This document shows positions 35,687-44,717 of a DNA stretch of 64,000 nucleotides, one piece after another. The translations under genes were made by a program, and so were the position numbers. Position 1 is the first letter of the stretch. Each line of letters begins with the position of its first letter. The notes beneath the pieces were generated by a model. That model ran no database searches. It was not told where the DNA came from and saw only the letters and a program-made list of their open reading frames with translations. The stretch lies in the NCBI RefSeq assembly GCF_003703475.1, contig NZ_RDQM01000011.1, positions 26,405 to 90,404 on the forward strand. Reading direction: 5' to 3'. The DNA is from Allofranklinella schreckenbergeri (GTDB lineage Bacteria > Pseudomonadota > Gammaproteobacteria > Burkholderiales > Burkholderiaceae_C).

Positions 35687-37417
35687 ATGACCACCCCTGC
35701 CAGCCCCGCTGCGGCCACCGCCGAGTTCGACGCCATCGTCATCGGCGCAGGCACCGCAGGCGCCTTGATGGCCAACCGCCTCAGCCGCGACGGCGCGCGC
35801 CGCGTGCTGCTCATCGAAGCGGGCGGGCGCGACGATTACCACTGGATTCACATCCCCGTGGGCTACCTCTACTGCATCGGCAACCCGCGCACCGACTGGC
35901 TCTACTTCACCGAAGCCGATGCCGGCCTCAACGGCCGCCGCCTGCGCTACCCGCGCGGCAAAGTGCTGGGCGGCTGCTCCAGCATCAACGGCATGATTTA
36001 CATGCGCGGCCAGGCGCGCGATTACGACCAATGGGCCGCCCTCACCGGCGACGACTCCTGGCGCTGGGATGCCGTGCTGCCCCTGTTCATCCAGCACGAA
36101 GACCATTGGCGGCTCGACAACGACAACCCATCACCCCCCGAAGGCTTTGCCCGCTGGCACGGCGGCCAGCGCCACCCCGGGGCCGCCCGCCTGGGCCGCG
36201 AATGGCGCGTGGAAAAACAGCGCCTGCGCTGGCCGCTGCTGGACGCTTTCGCCCAAGCCTGCGTGCAAGCGGGCATCCCCGCCAGCGACGACTTCAACCA
36301 GGGCGACAACGAAGGCGTGGGCTACTTTGAAGTCAACCAACGCCGCGGCTGGCGCTGGAACAGCGCCAAAGCCTTTTTGCGCCCCGCGCTGGGGCGGCGC
36401 AATCTGACGCTGTGGACCCACAGCCCCGTCCAGCGCCTGCTCATCGAGCGCAACGCCCACGGGCAATGGCAATGCAACGGCGCGCTCGTGCTCCAAAACG
36501 GCCACAGCGTGCAAGCGCGCGCCCACCAAGTCGTGCTCTGCGCCGGCAGCATCGGCTCGCCACACCTGCTGCAACTCTCCGGCATCGGGCCAGCGGCGCT
36601 GCTGCAACAGCACGGCATCGCCCCGCTGGCCGATCTGCCCGGCGTCGGCGGCAATCTGCAAGACCATTTGCAAATCCGCTCCGTCTACAAAGTGCGCGGC
36701 GCGCAAACCCTCAACACCCGCGCCGCCACCCTGTGGGGCAAAGCCCAGATCGCGCTGGAATACGCCCTGCGCCGCAGCGGCCCCATGAGCATGGCCCCCT
36801 CGCAACTGGGCGCCTTCACCCGCTCCGACAGCGAACAGCCCCACCCCAATTTGCAATACCACGTCCAGCCCCTGAGCCTCGACGCCTTTGGCGAGCCGCT
36901 ACACACCTTCGACGCCTTCACCGCCAGCGTCTGCAACCTCAACCCCAGCTCGCGCGGCAACGTGCGCCTGCAAAGCAGCGACTTCCGCCAGCCCCCCGCC
37001 ATCGCCCCCAACTACCTCAGCACCGAGCAAGACCGCCACATCGCCGCCCAAAGCCTGCGCCTGACCCGCCGCATCGTCGCCCAAAGCGCCCTGGCCCCCT
37101 ACGCGCCCGAAGAATTCAAACCCGGCCCCCAATACCAAAGCGACGAAGAACTGGCCCGCCTGGCAGGCGACATCGCCACCACCATCTTCCACCCCGTAGG
37201 CACCTGCAAAATGGGCCGCGACGACGACCCGCACGCCGTCACCGACAGCCAACTGCGCGTGCGCGACGGCCAAGGCGGGCGCATCCTCGGCCTGCACGTA
37301 GCCGACGCCAGCATCATGCCCACCATCACCAGCGGCAACACCAACAGCCCCACGCTGATGATTGCCGAGAAGGCCGCACAAACCCTGGGAACCCACCCAT
37401 ATAACAATTCAAAGTAA
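35687..37417 (+). CDS. GMC-family FAD oxidoreductase (choline/alcohol dehydrogenase-like)
   Basis: This 576-residue flavoenzyme has the N-terminal FAD motif (DAIVIGAGTAGALMANRL), the GMC signature GKVLGGCSSINGMIYMRG, and the C-terminal catalytic block HPVGTCKMG...GLHVADASIMPTITSGNTNSP. It would oxidise an alcohol or polyol; choline dehydrogenase is only one of many possibilities. AGGAG precedes the ATG. Its last residues (YNNSK) and stop codon are encoded inside a repeat element (37401..37477), so the element appears to have replaced the original gene end. Confidence 0.9.
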   Translation: MTTPASPAAATAEFDAIVIGAGTAGALMANRLSRDGARRVLLIEAGGRDDYHWIHIPVGYLYCIGNPRTDWLYFTEADAGLNGRRLRYPRGKVLGGCSSINGMIYMRGQARDYDQWAALTGDDSWRWDAVLPLFIQHEDHWRLDNDNPSPPEGFARWHGGQRHPGAARLGREWRVEKQRLRWPLLDAFAQACVQAGIPASDDFNQGDNEGVGYFEVNQRRGWRWNSAKAFLRPALGRRNLTLWTHSPVQRLLIERNAHGQWQCNGALVLQNGHSVQARAHQVVLCAGSIGSPHLLQLSGIGPAALLQQHGIAPLADLPGVGGNLQDHLQIRSVYKVRGAQTLNTRAATLWGKAQIALEYALRRSGPMSMAPSQLGAFTRSDSEQPHPNLQYHVQPLSLDAFGEPLHTFDAFTASVCNLNPSSRGNVRLQSSDFRQPPAIAPNYLSTEQDRHIAAQSLRLTRRIVAQSALAPYAPEEFKPGPQYQSDEELARLAGDIATTIFHPVGTCKMGRDDDPHAVTDSQLRVRDGQGGRILGLHVADASIMPTITSGNTNSPTLMIAEKAAQTLGTHPYNNSK

Positions 37418-37477
37418 AAATCAATAAATAACCATCAAACCAAAAATAGGTTATTTTTTATCCTATTGAATTGTAAA
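37401..37477 (+). repeat. ACAAATCAA-type intergenic repeat, copy 8, overlapping a gene end
   Basis: The ends are ATAACAATTCAAAG and ATTGAATTGTAAA; both ends carry the same AATCAA-to-AATTCAA change, so the inverted repeat is preserved. ATAACC (37428-37433) pairs with GGTTAT (37449-37454), and TTTTTT follows. The left end supplies the last codons and TAA of the GMC gene. Confidence 0.8.
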
Positions 37478-37644
37478 AATTCACCTGCAAACTTGCCAGT
37501 CATTTGCTACCATCGCGCCCGCCGCGCCCCCTGGCCCGGCGGGTCTGCCCCTTGAGCGCCTCAGGCCAAGAACCAAAGAACACCAAGGGGCCGACCTTTC
37601 CCCACAACACAACGGGCCAACCAAAGCCCACAGGAAAGACCACG

Positions 37645-38100
37645 ATGAAAGCCCAAACCCTGATCGCAAGCCTTTGCGCCGCCCTGCTCTCCAGCGCCGC
37701 CCTCGCCAGCGACCCAGCAGCCACCCCCAACACCACCACACTGCCCGCAGCGCACATCACCGACAGCAGCATGGATCTGAACAAGACCATGAAAAACATG
37801 GGCCGCCACTTCAAAGCCCTCAACCAAGCCAGCGACATCCTTGCCGCCAGCGCCGACGTGGATGCACTGCTGACCTACACCTCGCAAGCCGAAGCCCTGG
37901 GCCTTTCGCTGCCCGACACCGACGCCGCCAAACTCACCGCCGAGCAAAAAGCCGCCTACCTCCAGGGCATGCAAGCCATGCGCGAACGTGTCATCGCATT
38001 GCAAACAGCCATCCAGCACAAGAGAGCCGAAGAAGCCAAAAAAATCCTCAATCAAATCAATGAGATACGAAAAAACGGCCACAACCGTTTCGGAATCTGA
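37645..38100 (+). CDS. Cytochrome b562-family periplasmic protein
   Basis: The 151-residue protein has a signal peptide (MKAQTLIASLCAALLSSAALAS). The mature part is a helical domain like cytochrome b562: MDLNKTMKNMGRHFKAL at the start, offering the Met ligand, and KNGHNRFGI at the end, offering the His ligand. There is no CxxCH, so heme would be non-covalent. It is probably a small periplasmic electron carrier or heme-stress protein. The 227-bp upstream gap contains repeat copy 8 and a purine-rich ribosome site (AGGAAAG). Confidence 0.75.
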   Translation: MKAQTLIASLCAALLSSAALASDPAATPNTTTLPAAHITDSSMDLNKTMKNMGRHFKALNQASDILAASADVDALLTYTSQAEALGLSLPDTDAAKLTAEQKAAYLQGMQAMRERVIALQTAIQHKRAEEAKKILNQINEIRKNGHNRFGI

Positions 38101-38140
38101 GCGTCATTTAACATTTGCAACAGATTTTTTTGACATTTTC

Positions 38141-38169
38141 TTGACGTCTGTTTAACAACTATTTAAGAT
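38141..38169 (+). promoter_or_regulatory. Sigma-70 promoter of the 108-residue protein gene
   Basis: TTGACG (38141-38146), a 17-bp spacer and TAAGAT (38164-38169) form a near-consensus promoter. A second TTGACA lies 11 bp upstream. Transcription should start near 38176, leaving a 125-nt leader. Confidence 0.72.
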
Positions 38170-38175
38170 TCGGCC

Positions 38176-38300
38176 CATCTTGGAAACGGGATAGGAAAGC
38201 GCTTTCACTCTACGCAGTTTGCGCTCTCCATACGGAGGCGGCTTGAGACCGCCAACGCCTTATCCCTTCTTGTTGGCATTCGCGTTTTAGGAGGTCTCTT
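38176..38300 (+). ncRNA. Structured 5' leader, candidate cis-regulatory RNA
   Basis: The leader can fold into a branched structure. GGGATA (38188) pairs with TATCCC (38261), AGCGC (38198) with GCGCT (38221), CTCC (38226) with GGAG (38234), and GGCGG (38237) with CCGCC (38249). Competing pairs also exist. GCCAAC (38251) can pair with GTTGGC (38272), and GAGACC (38245) with GGTCTC (38293) next to the AGGAGG ribosome site. This is what a translational switch would look like. I do not recognise a known riboswitch class. Confidence 0.5.
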
Positions 38301-38627
38301 ATGACCGCGAACATGGTTCCGCAGCTTCACGCCGACCAAGTGCAAGCACTCTACAAAGAGTGGGTCAATCTGGCCCCGAAGCTGGAGGCAGCCAAGCAAT
38401 ACTGGCAGCACGCCACCGACGTCATGCAACAACTGGCCGAATCCCATTTCGATGGCGACTACGGTCAATGCCTTGATGCCCTGGAGCAAGGGCTGACGCA
38501 AGAGACAGATCCGTTCAAGAGTTTCAAGGCCGAAGCCCAAGGCTACAACGCCATCAACGATGCGTCGCTGTGGAACACTTTTGCCGCACACGAGCAGGAT
38601 TCACAGCAACACCGAGTCTGGGCCTGA
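38301..38627 (+). CDS. Hypothetical 108-residue protein
   Basis: I do not recognise this family. The protein is acidic, soluble and mostly helical (DQVQALYKEWVNLAPKLEAAKQYWQHATDVMQQLAE). No signal peptide, membrane segment or metal motif is seen. It stands alone: strong promoter, structured leader, perfect AGGAGG ribosome site and a terminator 62 bp after the stop. Such a layout suggests a highly expressed or tightly controlled small protein. Confidence 0.75.
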   Translation: MTANMVPQLHADQVQALYKEWVNLAPKLEAAKQYWQHATDVMQQLAESHFDGDYGQCLDALEQGLTQETDPFKSFKAEAQGYNAINDASLWNTFAAHEQDSQQHRVWA

Positions 38628-38688
38628 ACGCCCCCACGTGAGGCTTATCGCATAAGGGCCCAAGCGGCCCGCAACGCCAGTCTCTCCA

Positions 38689-38719
38689 AAGCCTGACCGT
38701 CATCCGGTCAGGCTTTTTT
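38689..38719 (+). terminator. Rho-independent terminator
   Basis: AAGCCTGACCG pairs with CGGTCAGGCTT over a short loop, followed by TTTTTT. It ends the 108-residue protein gene. Confidence 0.9.
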
Positions 38720-38809
38720 CATGGGCGCGCGGACCGCACGAACAGTGCCAAGCCCGCTGAGCTTTTTACCCCGCCCCTGCCACCACTCAATCCACAAACA
38801 CCCCAAAAC

Positions 38810-38846
38810 AAAACAGCCCTTGCCACCTACGCGGCAAGGGCTGTTT
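38810..38846. terminator. Bidirectional terminator hairpin
   Basis: AAACAGCCCTTGCC (38811) and GGCAAGGGCTGTTT (38833) form a perfect 14-bp stem. It would stop minus-strand transcription from the DUF349 gene as well as plus-strand read-through. The rest of the 342-bp gap (38628-38969) holds only the other terminator. Confidence 0.8.
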
Positions 38847-38969
38847 GAATGGCGTCACCGCCCCAACTGAAGGGCGAGAACGTGGGCGGAGGCGGGGAGC
38901 GTTGCACCGCCCCCTTCAACACAACAAGCTCAAGAGCATCGGCCTGCATTGAGCAGGCTCGCACCCCTA

Positions 38970-41765
38970 TCAACGCTTGAGCAAAGCTTTCAACGCCGCC
39001 TGCAAACGGCGCGCAGAGGTTTCTTCAGCAGCCGAAGCCAGCACGGTTTCCACATCCTGCACCCACGTTTGATCCGGAGTGGCTGCGTGTTTTTGCGTCA
39101 GCAACTGCAATTGCAAAGCGCGGCGCTCGCTGATGAAGTCCGCTGGTGTGGGCACTTCGGCGGCAATTTCCAAACGCAGCAGCGCCTGAGTGGCCCCAGC
39201 GTCGGCCGCAGGCTGGGCGATGCGGGCTTTCCAGCCATTCCACTGCTGGGCGCTGAGGCGCTTGCCGAGCTGGGCCTGAGCGGGCACAGCTTCGGCATCG
39301 CGCGCTTTCCAGGCATCGAGCAACTGGGTGACCGATTCGCCATGCGCCTGCGCCGAGAGCTTGCGCAGTGCGGCCTGGGCGCTTTCCAACGCATTGCGTT
39401 GGGCGCGGAAAGCGCGGTCGCCCAAGCGCGGAGCGGCCGGGGCGCGTTCACCACGGCCCAAGCGATCTTCCCGCCCGCCACGCTCGCCGCGTTCCCCACG
39501 CGGGCCACGGCGATCACCAGCACGCGCATCGCGGCCAGCCGCCAGCGGGGCAGGCGAGGCCAGACGGGCACCGGGGCGGTCGTCGCCGCGCACGGCGATC
39601 ACACGCTTGGGTGCGGGAGTGGGGGCTTCAGCGGGCGCGGGAGCAGCGGCATCGCCGGCGGCCTCATGAGCGACCTCACTGGCAGCCTCTGTTGGGGCGG
39701 CGTCTTCGGCCACAGCGCCTTCGCTTGCGGAGGCTTCGGGGGCCTCGGGGGATTCAGCGGCTTCGGCCGCAGGGGCTGGCTCGCCAGCGGGGGCCTGTGT
39801 TGGCGTGGCCGTGCTTTCTGCTGCGGCTTGCACCGCTGCGTCGGCAGCCGGGGCCGCCGCGTCGGCGGGGGCTGGCGCAGCCGCAGGCTCGCCGCGCACG
39901 GCGGCCTGCAAGGCATCCATGGCTTGGCGGATGGCCTGGGCGTCGCCAGCGGCGGTGGCGGCCTCCAGGGCCTGTGCGGCGTGCAGCACTGCCTGGTCGT
40001 GCGCGGAAGCTGCGGCCTGCGCCTGGCTGCGCTGGGCGTCCTTGCGCTGGAAGGCCTGGTCGATGGGCTGGCGGAAGGCATCCCAGAGCTTTTGCTCCAG
40101 CTTGCGCTCCAGCGGCACGCTTTGCGCTTCGGCTTGCCAGCGCTGCTGCAAGGCTTTGATGGCGGGGATGTCCAGCGGGGCTTTGGCGGCCAGCGCTTTG
40201 GCTTCTTCAATCAGGGCGCGGCGCAGCTCGGCGCTGTGTTTGCGCGCTTGCTCCAGTGGGGCGGCAGCGGCGTCGTAAGCCTCTTTCCATTGCGTGCGCA
40301 GTTGCTCGAACACTTTGTCGTTGACGTGCCCGGCGCTGCGCCAGCGGCTGCTCAGTTGTTGCAACTGGCGTTGCAGGGCTTTGAGGTCCACGGGCTGGGT
40401 CAGGCTGGCGGCCAGAGCGCGCGCCTCGTCGATGACGCTTTGGCGCTCGGATTTGTGGGCCTGGGCCTCGGCTTTGATTTTTTTCAGCCATTCATCGACC
40501 AGCACGCGCGCTTTGCTGATGGCTTCGTCAAAGCGCTTCCACAGGTGGCCGTTGGGGGGACTGGAGCGGTCCACCTGGCGCCATTGCTCGTGCAGCTCGC
40601 GCACTTGGGTTTGCAGCGCGCGGCTGCCGGTGACGGTCTGGCCTTCGGGGGCGTCCAGCAGTTTTTCCGCGCGGGCGATGAGTTCTTCGCGCACCTGGTT
40701 GGCGCCCCAACGCTGCCAGCCTTGCAAATCGCCCGCATCGATCAGGGCGCGGTTGATGCGGCGCTCCAGCTCGGCCTCGACGTGGCCGCCCAGGTCTTTG
40801 AGGCTTTCGCGCAGGGCCGCGGCGGCCTGGGCGCTTTGCTTGGCCTGGCCTTGCTTGACGGTTTGCTCCAGCGCCTTCAGGGCGGCGGTGATGCGCTCTT
40901 GCTGCTCGGGGCTGAGGGTGACGGCGGGCACTTCGGCCTGGGCAGGCGCGGCCAGGCCATGCAGGGCGCGCAGCTCGTCAGCCCAGACCTGCACTTGCGG
41001 CAGGGGCGCGGCGGGGTCTTCCGCAGCGGCGCGCGCTTGCGCCAGCGCGGCGGAGAAGGCTTCGAACACCAGCGTCAGTTGCTGGCGCGAGCTGTCGATG
41101 GCGTTGGCATGGCGCGGCTCCACGCTGCTCCACAGCGGCGCGCTGGTCAGTTGCTGGGCGTTGTCGTTCCACTTCTGCACGTCTTGCGCCAGGGTGGTTG
41201 CGGCATCGCTGGCGTGCTGCCAGGGTTTGGTGGAGAGTACATCGATGCGCTGGGCCAGCAGCACGGCTGCCTCTTTTTGCACCATGGCTTTGTGCTGCAA
41301 CTCTTCCAGCGCCTTGATTTGCTCGGCGATGCGGCTGCGCAGCTCCGACAGCGGCGGGCGCGACAGCGGCGCACCGGCTTTGGCGGCGTCGCGCTGCCAG
41401 GCCATGCCATCGGCGATGTGGAATGTGGGGGCGGAGAGGATTTTCTCGGCCTTGGCAGCCCAGTCCTGGCTGACTTGTTCTTGCTGGGTATCTTGGCGAA
41501 TGTCGTTCATGCGTTGTCGGATAGGTTTGGCTGCGCCCTTGTCGCTGTGGCTGAGGGCTTTATGGACTTGTTGCAAAAGCTCGGCTTCGGGGTTGGTGGC
41601 CAGCCAGCGGGCCACGCGCTCTTGCCGCTGGGCCGAATTTTCAGCCGAGAAGATGCCGCCAGTGACAGCATCGAGCGGATGCGGCTCTTTGGGCGCGGGC
41701 GCAGGAGCGGGCAGCTTGGCCGGGCTGGCCGGAGCATCTGTTTTGTTGCGGAAAAAAGAGAACAT
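38970..41765 (-). CDS. DUF349 domain-containing protein
   Basis: This 931-residue soluble protein is almost entirely alpha-helical, with many repeats of the DUF349 kind (WKxAYDAAAAPLEQARKHSAELRRALIEEA is one). A basic, Arg/Gly-rich stretch (GDRRGPRGERGERGGREDR) and Ala/Pro/Glu-rich linkers follow in the C-terminal third. The start MFSFFRNKT is preferred. DUF349 proteins are common in betaproteobacteria and are of unknown role; the RGG-like stretch might bind RNA. Confidence 0.85.
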   Translation of the reverse strand: MFSFFRNKTDAPASPAKLPAPAPAPKEPHPLDAVTGGIFSAENSAQRQERVARWLATNPEAELLQQVHKALSHSDKGAAKPIRQRMNDIRQDTQQEQVSQDWAAKAEKILSAPTFHIADGMAWQRDAAKAGAPLSRPPLSELRSRIAEQIKALEELQHKAMVQKEAAVLLAQRIDVLSTKPWQHASDAATTLAQDVQKWNDNAQQLTSAPLWSSVEPRHANAIDSSRQQLTLVFEAFSAALAQARAAAEDPAAPLPQVQVWADELRALHGLAAPAQAEVPAVTLSPEQQERITAALKALEQTVKQGQAKQSAQAAAALRESLKDLGGHVEAELERRINRALIDAGDLQGWQRWGANQVREELIARAEKLLDAPEGQTVTGSRALQTQVRELHEQWRQVDRSSPPNGHLWKRFDEAISKARVLVDEWLKKIKAEAQAHKSERQSVIDEARALAASLTQPVDLKALQRQLQQLSSRWRSAGHVNDKVFEQLRTQWKEAYDAAAAPLEQARKHSAELRRALIEEAKALAAKAPLDIPAIKALQQRWQAEAQSVPLERKLEQKLWDAFRQPIDQAFQRKDAQRSQAQAAASAHDQAVLHAAQALEAATAAGDAQAIRQAMDALQAAVRGEPAAAPAPADAAAPAADAAVQAAAESTATPTQAPAGEPAPAAEAAESPEAPEASASEGAVAEDAAPTEAASEVAHEAAGDAAAPAPAEAPTPAPKRVIAVRGDDRPGARLASPAPLAAGRDARAGDRRGPRGERGERGGREDRLGRGERAPAAPRLGDRAFRAQRNALESAQAALRKLSAQAHGESVTQLLDAWKARDAEAVPAQAQLGKRLSAQQWNGWKARIAQPAADAGATQALLRLEIAAEVPTPADFISERRALQLQLLTQKHAATPDQTWVQDVETVLASAAEETSARRLQAALKALLKR

Positions 41766-41969
41766 GGCAGCCGTGGGAGGTTGGAGGGAAAAGGCGCGCG
41801 GCGCGCTTAAGGCAAACGCTGAACCCGTCCGCCTTGGGGAGGATGGGTTCAGCGTTGGTCTTGCGCCCGCGCCAGGCGTGCGCGGCAAGTATAGGCAAAC
41901 CAGCAAGGCACAAGCCCTTGCCGGTGGCGGGAGGGACAGGCCAGACAGCAGCAATCGCCACGCCCTCTA

Positions 41970-42046
41970 TATACAAATCAAAGTATAAATAGCTTTATAA
42001 CCATGTTGCCGAAACAAGGTTATTTTGTTTCCTATTGATTTGCAAT
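41970..42046 (+). repeat. ACAAATCAA-type intergenic repeat, copy 9
   Basis: The ends are ATACAAATCAAAG and ATTGATTTGCAAT. ATAACC (41997-42002) pairs with GGTTAT (42018-42023) around TTGCCGAAACAA, then TTTTG. It lies 24 bp beyond the inositol monophosphatase stop. The remaining bases of the 304-bp gap 41766-42069 hold no recognised gene. Confidence 0.82.
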
Positions 42047-42069
42047 AAAACCACCAGACAGGCCTGCCA

Positions 42070-42972
42070 TCAGTCCTGCGGCGGCGGGGCGGACAGGCCC
42101 AGCACCTGGCGCAGCGCCTGGCTGCGACGGGCGACGTCCTCTTTGGCCTCCACGCCAGCGAACTTGCTGTACTTGCCCAGCACGGAAACCAACTGGCCGT
42201 AGATGCGGGGCGCGGCGGCCATGCACTCGCGCTGCTCCAGAAAGTCCGCCTCGCCAGAGAAGTTGCCCACCAGGCCGCCCGCTTCGGTGACCAGCAGGCT
42301 GCCCGCGGCCACGTCCCAGGGGCTGAGGCCCGACTCGAAAAAGCCATCGCTAAAGCCAGCGGCCACATAGGCCAGATCCAGCGCGGCCGCGCCTGGGCGG
42401 CGCAAGCCGGCCGTGCGGCGCGACAGCTCGGTGAACATCTGCACGTACAGCGCATAGTCGTCGCCCGCGCGGAAGGGAAAGCCGGTGCTGATGAGGCAGT
42501 CGCCCAGTTGCGTGCGCTTGCTCACGCGGATGCGCCGGTCGTTCAAAAACGCCCCTCGGCCATGCGTGGCGGTAAACAAATCGTTGCGCGTGGGGTCGTA
42601 CACCACGGCTTGCTCGATGCGCCCCTTGACGGAAAGCGCAATGCTCACCGCATAGGCGGGAAAGCCGTGGATGAAGTTGGTGGTGCCATCGAGCGGATCG
42701 ATGATCCAGAGATGATCCGATTGCGCATTGCCGTGGCGCTGGCCACTCTCCTCGGCCAGGATGCCGTGGCCCGGATACGCGCCCAGCAGCGTTTGCACGA
42801 TCACGTCCTCCGCCGCGGTATCGACCTCGGTGACGAAATCGTTGATGTGCTTTTGCGAAATGCGCACAGCCTCCACATCCAGCGCAGCGCGGTTGATGAC
42901 GCTGCCGGCCGCGCGCGCGGCTTTGATGGCCACGTTCAACATGGGGTGGAGACTGGTGGAAGGTGTACTCAT
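42070..42972 (-). CDS. suhB: Inositol-1-monophosphatase family protein
   Basis: The 300-residue protein has the Mg-dependent phosphatase motifs: EES in [25 protein letters not shown], and [15 protein letters not shown]. These coordinate three metal ions and the phosphate. In proteobacteria the SuhB homologue also joins rRNA antitermination complexes, and that dual role is likely here. The ATG at 42972 was chosen; a downstream ATG ten codons later is also possible. Confidence 0.92.
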   Translation of the reverse strand: MSTPSTSLHPMLNVAIKAARAAGSVINRAALDVEAVRISQKHINDFVTEVDTAAEDVIVQTLLGAYPGHGILAEESGQRHGNAQSDHLWIIDPLDGTTNFIHGFPAYAVSIALSVKGRIEQAVVYDPTRNDLFTATHGRGAFLNDRRIRVSKRTQLGDCLISTGFPFRAGDDYALYVQMFTELSRRTAGLRRPGAAALDLAYVAAGFSDGFFESGLSPWDVAAGSLLVTEAGGLVGNFSGEADFLEQRECMAAAPRIYGQLVSVLGKYSKFAGVEAKEDVARRSQALRQVLGLSAPPPQD

Positions 42973-43161
42973 GGGGGATGCCAAGCCTGAAAAGAAAAAC
43001 GGGCAATTTTATCGCGCCGCCCATGCCCGCTCGCCCCCCGCGCCAGGCGCGCCCGAATCCCTGCACAATCGCCCCGCCCGCCGCCCCGGCGCGCCTGTTT
43101 GCCCGCTTGCTTGTTTGACGCCTGTTGGCCCACTCCAGGCCCCACTCTTTGCCCCCGCCCC

Positions 43162-44601
43162 ATGACCCGCACCGACCAGCACCCCATCGCCGCCATTGCC
43201 ACCGCCGCCGGGCGCGGCGCCGTCGGCATCGTGCGCATCTCTGGCCAGGGCCTGCGCCCCTGGGCCGAGCACTGGCTGGGCCAGAACCTGCGCGCACGCC
43301 ACGCCCACTACCTGCCCTTCCCCGACGCCGACGGCCAGCCCATCGACCAGGGTCTGGCCCTGTTCTTCCCCGCCCCGCACTCCTACACCGGCGAAGACGT
43401 GCTGGAGCTGCAAGCGCACGGCGGCCCCATCGTGCTGCAAATGCTGCTGGCGCGCTGCCTGCAAACCGCCGCCGCCGCCAACCCCGCCACCGGCCAAGCC
43501 TGGCTGCCCCAGTTGCGCCTGGCCGAGCCGGGCGAGTTCACCCGCCGCGCTTTTCTCAACGACAAGATGGATCTGGCCCAGGCCGAAGCCGTGGCCGACC
43601 TCATCGACGCCAGCACCGAAAGCGCCGCGCGCAGCGCCAGCCGCTCGCTCAGCGGCGCCTTCTCCCAGGCTATTGAGGCGCTGCGCGAAGGCTTCATCCA
43701 CCTGCGCATGCTCGTCGAAGCCACGCTGGACTTCCCCGAAGAAGACGTGGACTTTCTGCAAGCCGCCGATGCACGCGGCCAACTGGCCGCGCTGCGCCAG
43801 CAACTGAACGCCGTCGTCCAGCGCGCGCGTCAAGGCGCCCTGCTGCGCGAAGGCCTGCACATCGTCATCGCCGGTCAGCCCAACGCGGGCAAAAGCTCGC
43901 TGCTCAACGCCCTGGCCGGGGCCGAGCTGGCCATCGTCACCCCCATTGCCGGCACCACGCGCGACAAAGTGGAGCAAACCATCCAGATCGACGGCGTGCC
44001 GCTGCACATCATCGATACCGCCGGCCTGCGCGAAAGCGACGATTTGGTCGAGCAAATCGGCGTCCAGCGCGCCTGGCAAGCCCTGGAGCAAGCGCAGGCC
44101 GTGCTGTTCCTGCACGACGGCACACAGGCAACCGATGCCGACTACCGCGCCCGCGACGCCGCCATCCTCACGCAACTGGAGCAGCGCATCAGCCCAGCCA
44201 TCCCCATCGTTCACATCTGGAACAAGGCCGATCTGGCCCCTGACCTGGCCCTCGAATCTGCCCCGGCCTCCGACGCCCAGCCCGCACGCCCGGCCCTGAG
44301 CCTCTCCGCCAAAACCGGCCAGGGCCTGGATGCGCTACGCCACACCCTGCTGCAACTGGCAGGCCACGAAACCGTCGCCGAAGACGTATTCATGGCCCGC
44401 AGCCGCCACCTGCAAGCGCTGGCCGAAGTCGATGCGCACCTCAGCCAAGCCCAAGCCCAGATCGACAGCTCCGCCCCCGCGCTGGACTTGCTCGCAGAAG
44501 AGTTGCGCCTGGCCCAACTGGCCCTCAACCGCATCACCGGCGAATTCGGCGCCGACGATTTGCTGGGGGTGATTTTTTCCAGCTTTTGCATTGGCAAGTG
44601 A
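43162..44601 (+). CDS. mnmE: tRNA-modification GTPase MnmE
   Basis: The 479-residue protein forms cmnm5U34 in tRNA with MnmG. It has the N-terminal folate-binding domain ([20 protein letters not shown]) and the inserted Ras-like GTPase ([25 protein letters not shown]). It ends with the catalytic FCIGK containing the essential Cys. It is divergent from suhB and ends 24 bp before a repeat element. Confidence 0.96.
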   Translation: MTRTDQHPIAAIATAAGRGAVGIVRISGQGLRPWAEHWLGQNLRARHAHYLPFPDADGQPIDQGLALFFPAPHSYTGEDVLELQAHGGPIVLQMLLARCLQTAAAANPATGQAWLPQLRLAEPGEFTRRAFLNDKMDLAQAEAVADLIDASTESAARSASRSLSGAFSQAIEALREGFIHLRMLVEATLDFPEEDVDFLQAADARGQLAALRQQLNAVVQRARQGALLREGLHIVIAGQPNAGKSSLLNALAGAELAIVTPIAGTTRDKVEQTIQIDGVPLHIIDTAGLRESDDLVEQIGVQRAWQALEQAQAVLFLHDGTQATDADYRARDAAILTQLEQRISPAIPIVHIWNKADLAPDLALESAPASDAQPARPALSLSAKTGQGLDALRHTLLQLAGHETVAEDVFMARSRHLQALAEVDAHLSQAQAQIDSSAPALDLLAEELRLAQLALNRITGEFGADDLLGVIFSSFCIGK

Positions 44602-44624
44602 ACGCCTTGTCCCAACCCGCCATA

Positions 44625-44701
44625 AATACAAATCAAAAGAAATTCATCTCCATACCCAAATTGCCGAAACAAGGGTATTTTTTATCCTATTGATTTGTAA
44701 A
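44625..44701 (+). repeat. ACAAATCAA-type intergenic repeat, copy 10
   Basis: The ends are ATACAAATCAAAAG and ATTGATTTGTAAA. ATACCC (44652-44657) pairs with GGGTAT (44673-44678), directly followed by TTTTT and ATCC. It lies between the converging mnmE and rlmJ genes and could terminate mnmE. Confidence 0.85.
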
Positions 44702-44717
44702 ATTAGACCCTCGCCGC

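Noticed and set aside
38188..38266. Cloverleaf-like fold resembling a tRNA
   Set aside because: The arm with a 7-nt loop reads CTTGAGA rather than TTCGANT and does not directly join a 7-bp acceptor stem, so it is not a tRNA; kept as a structured leader.
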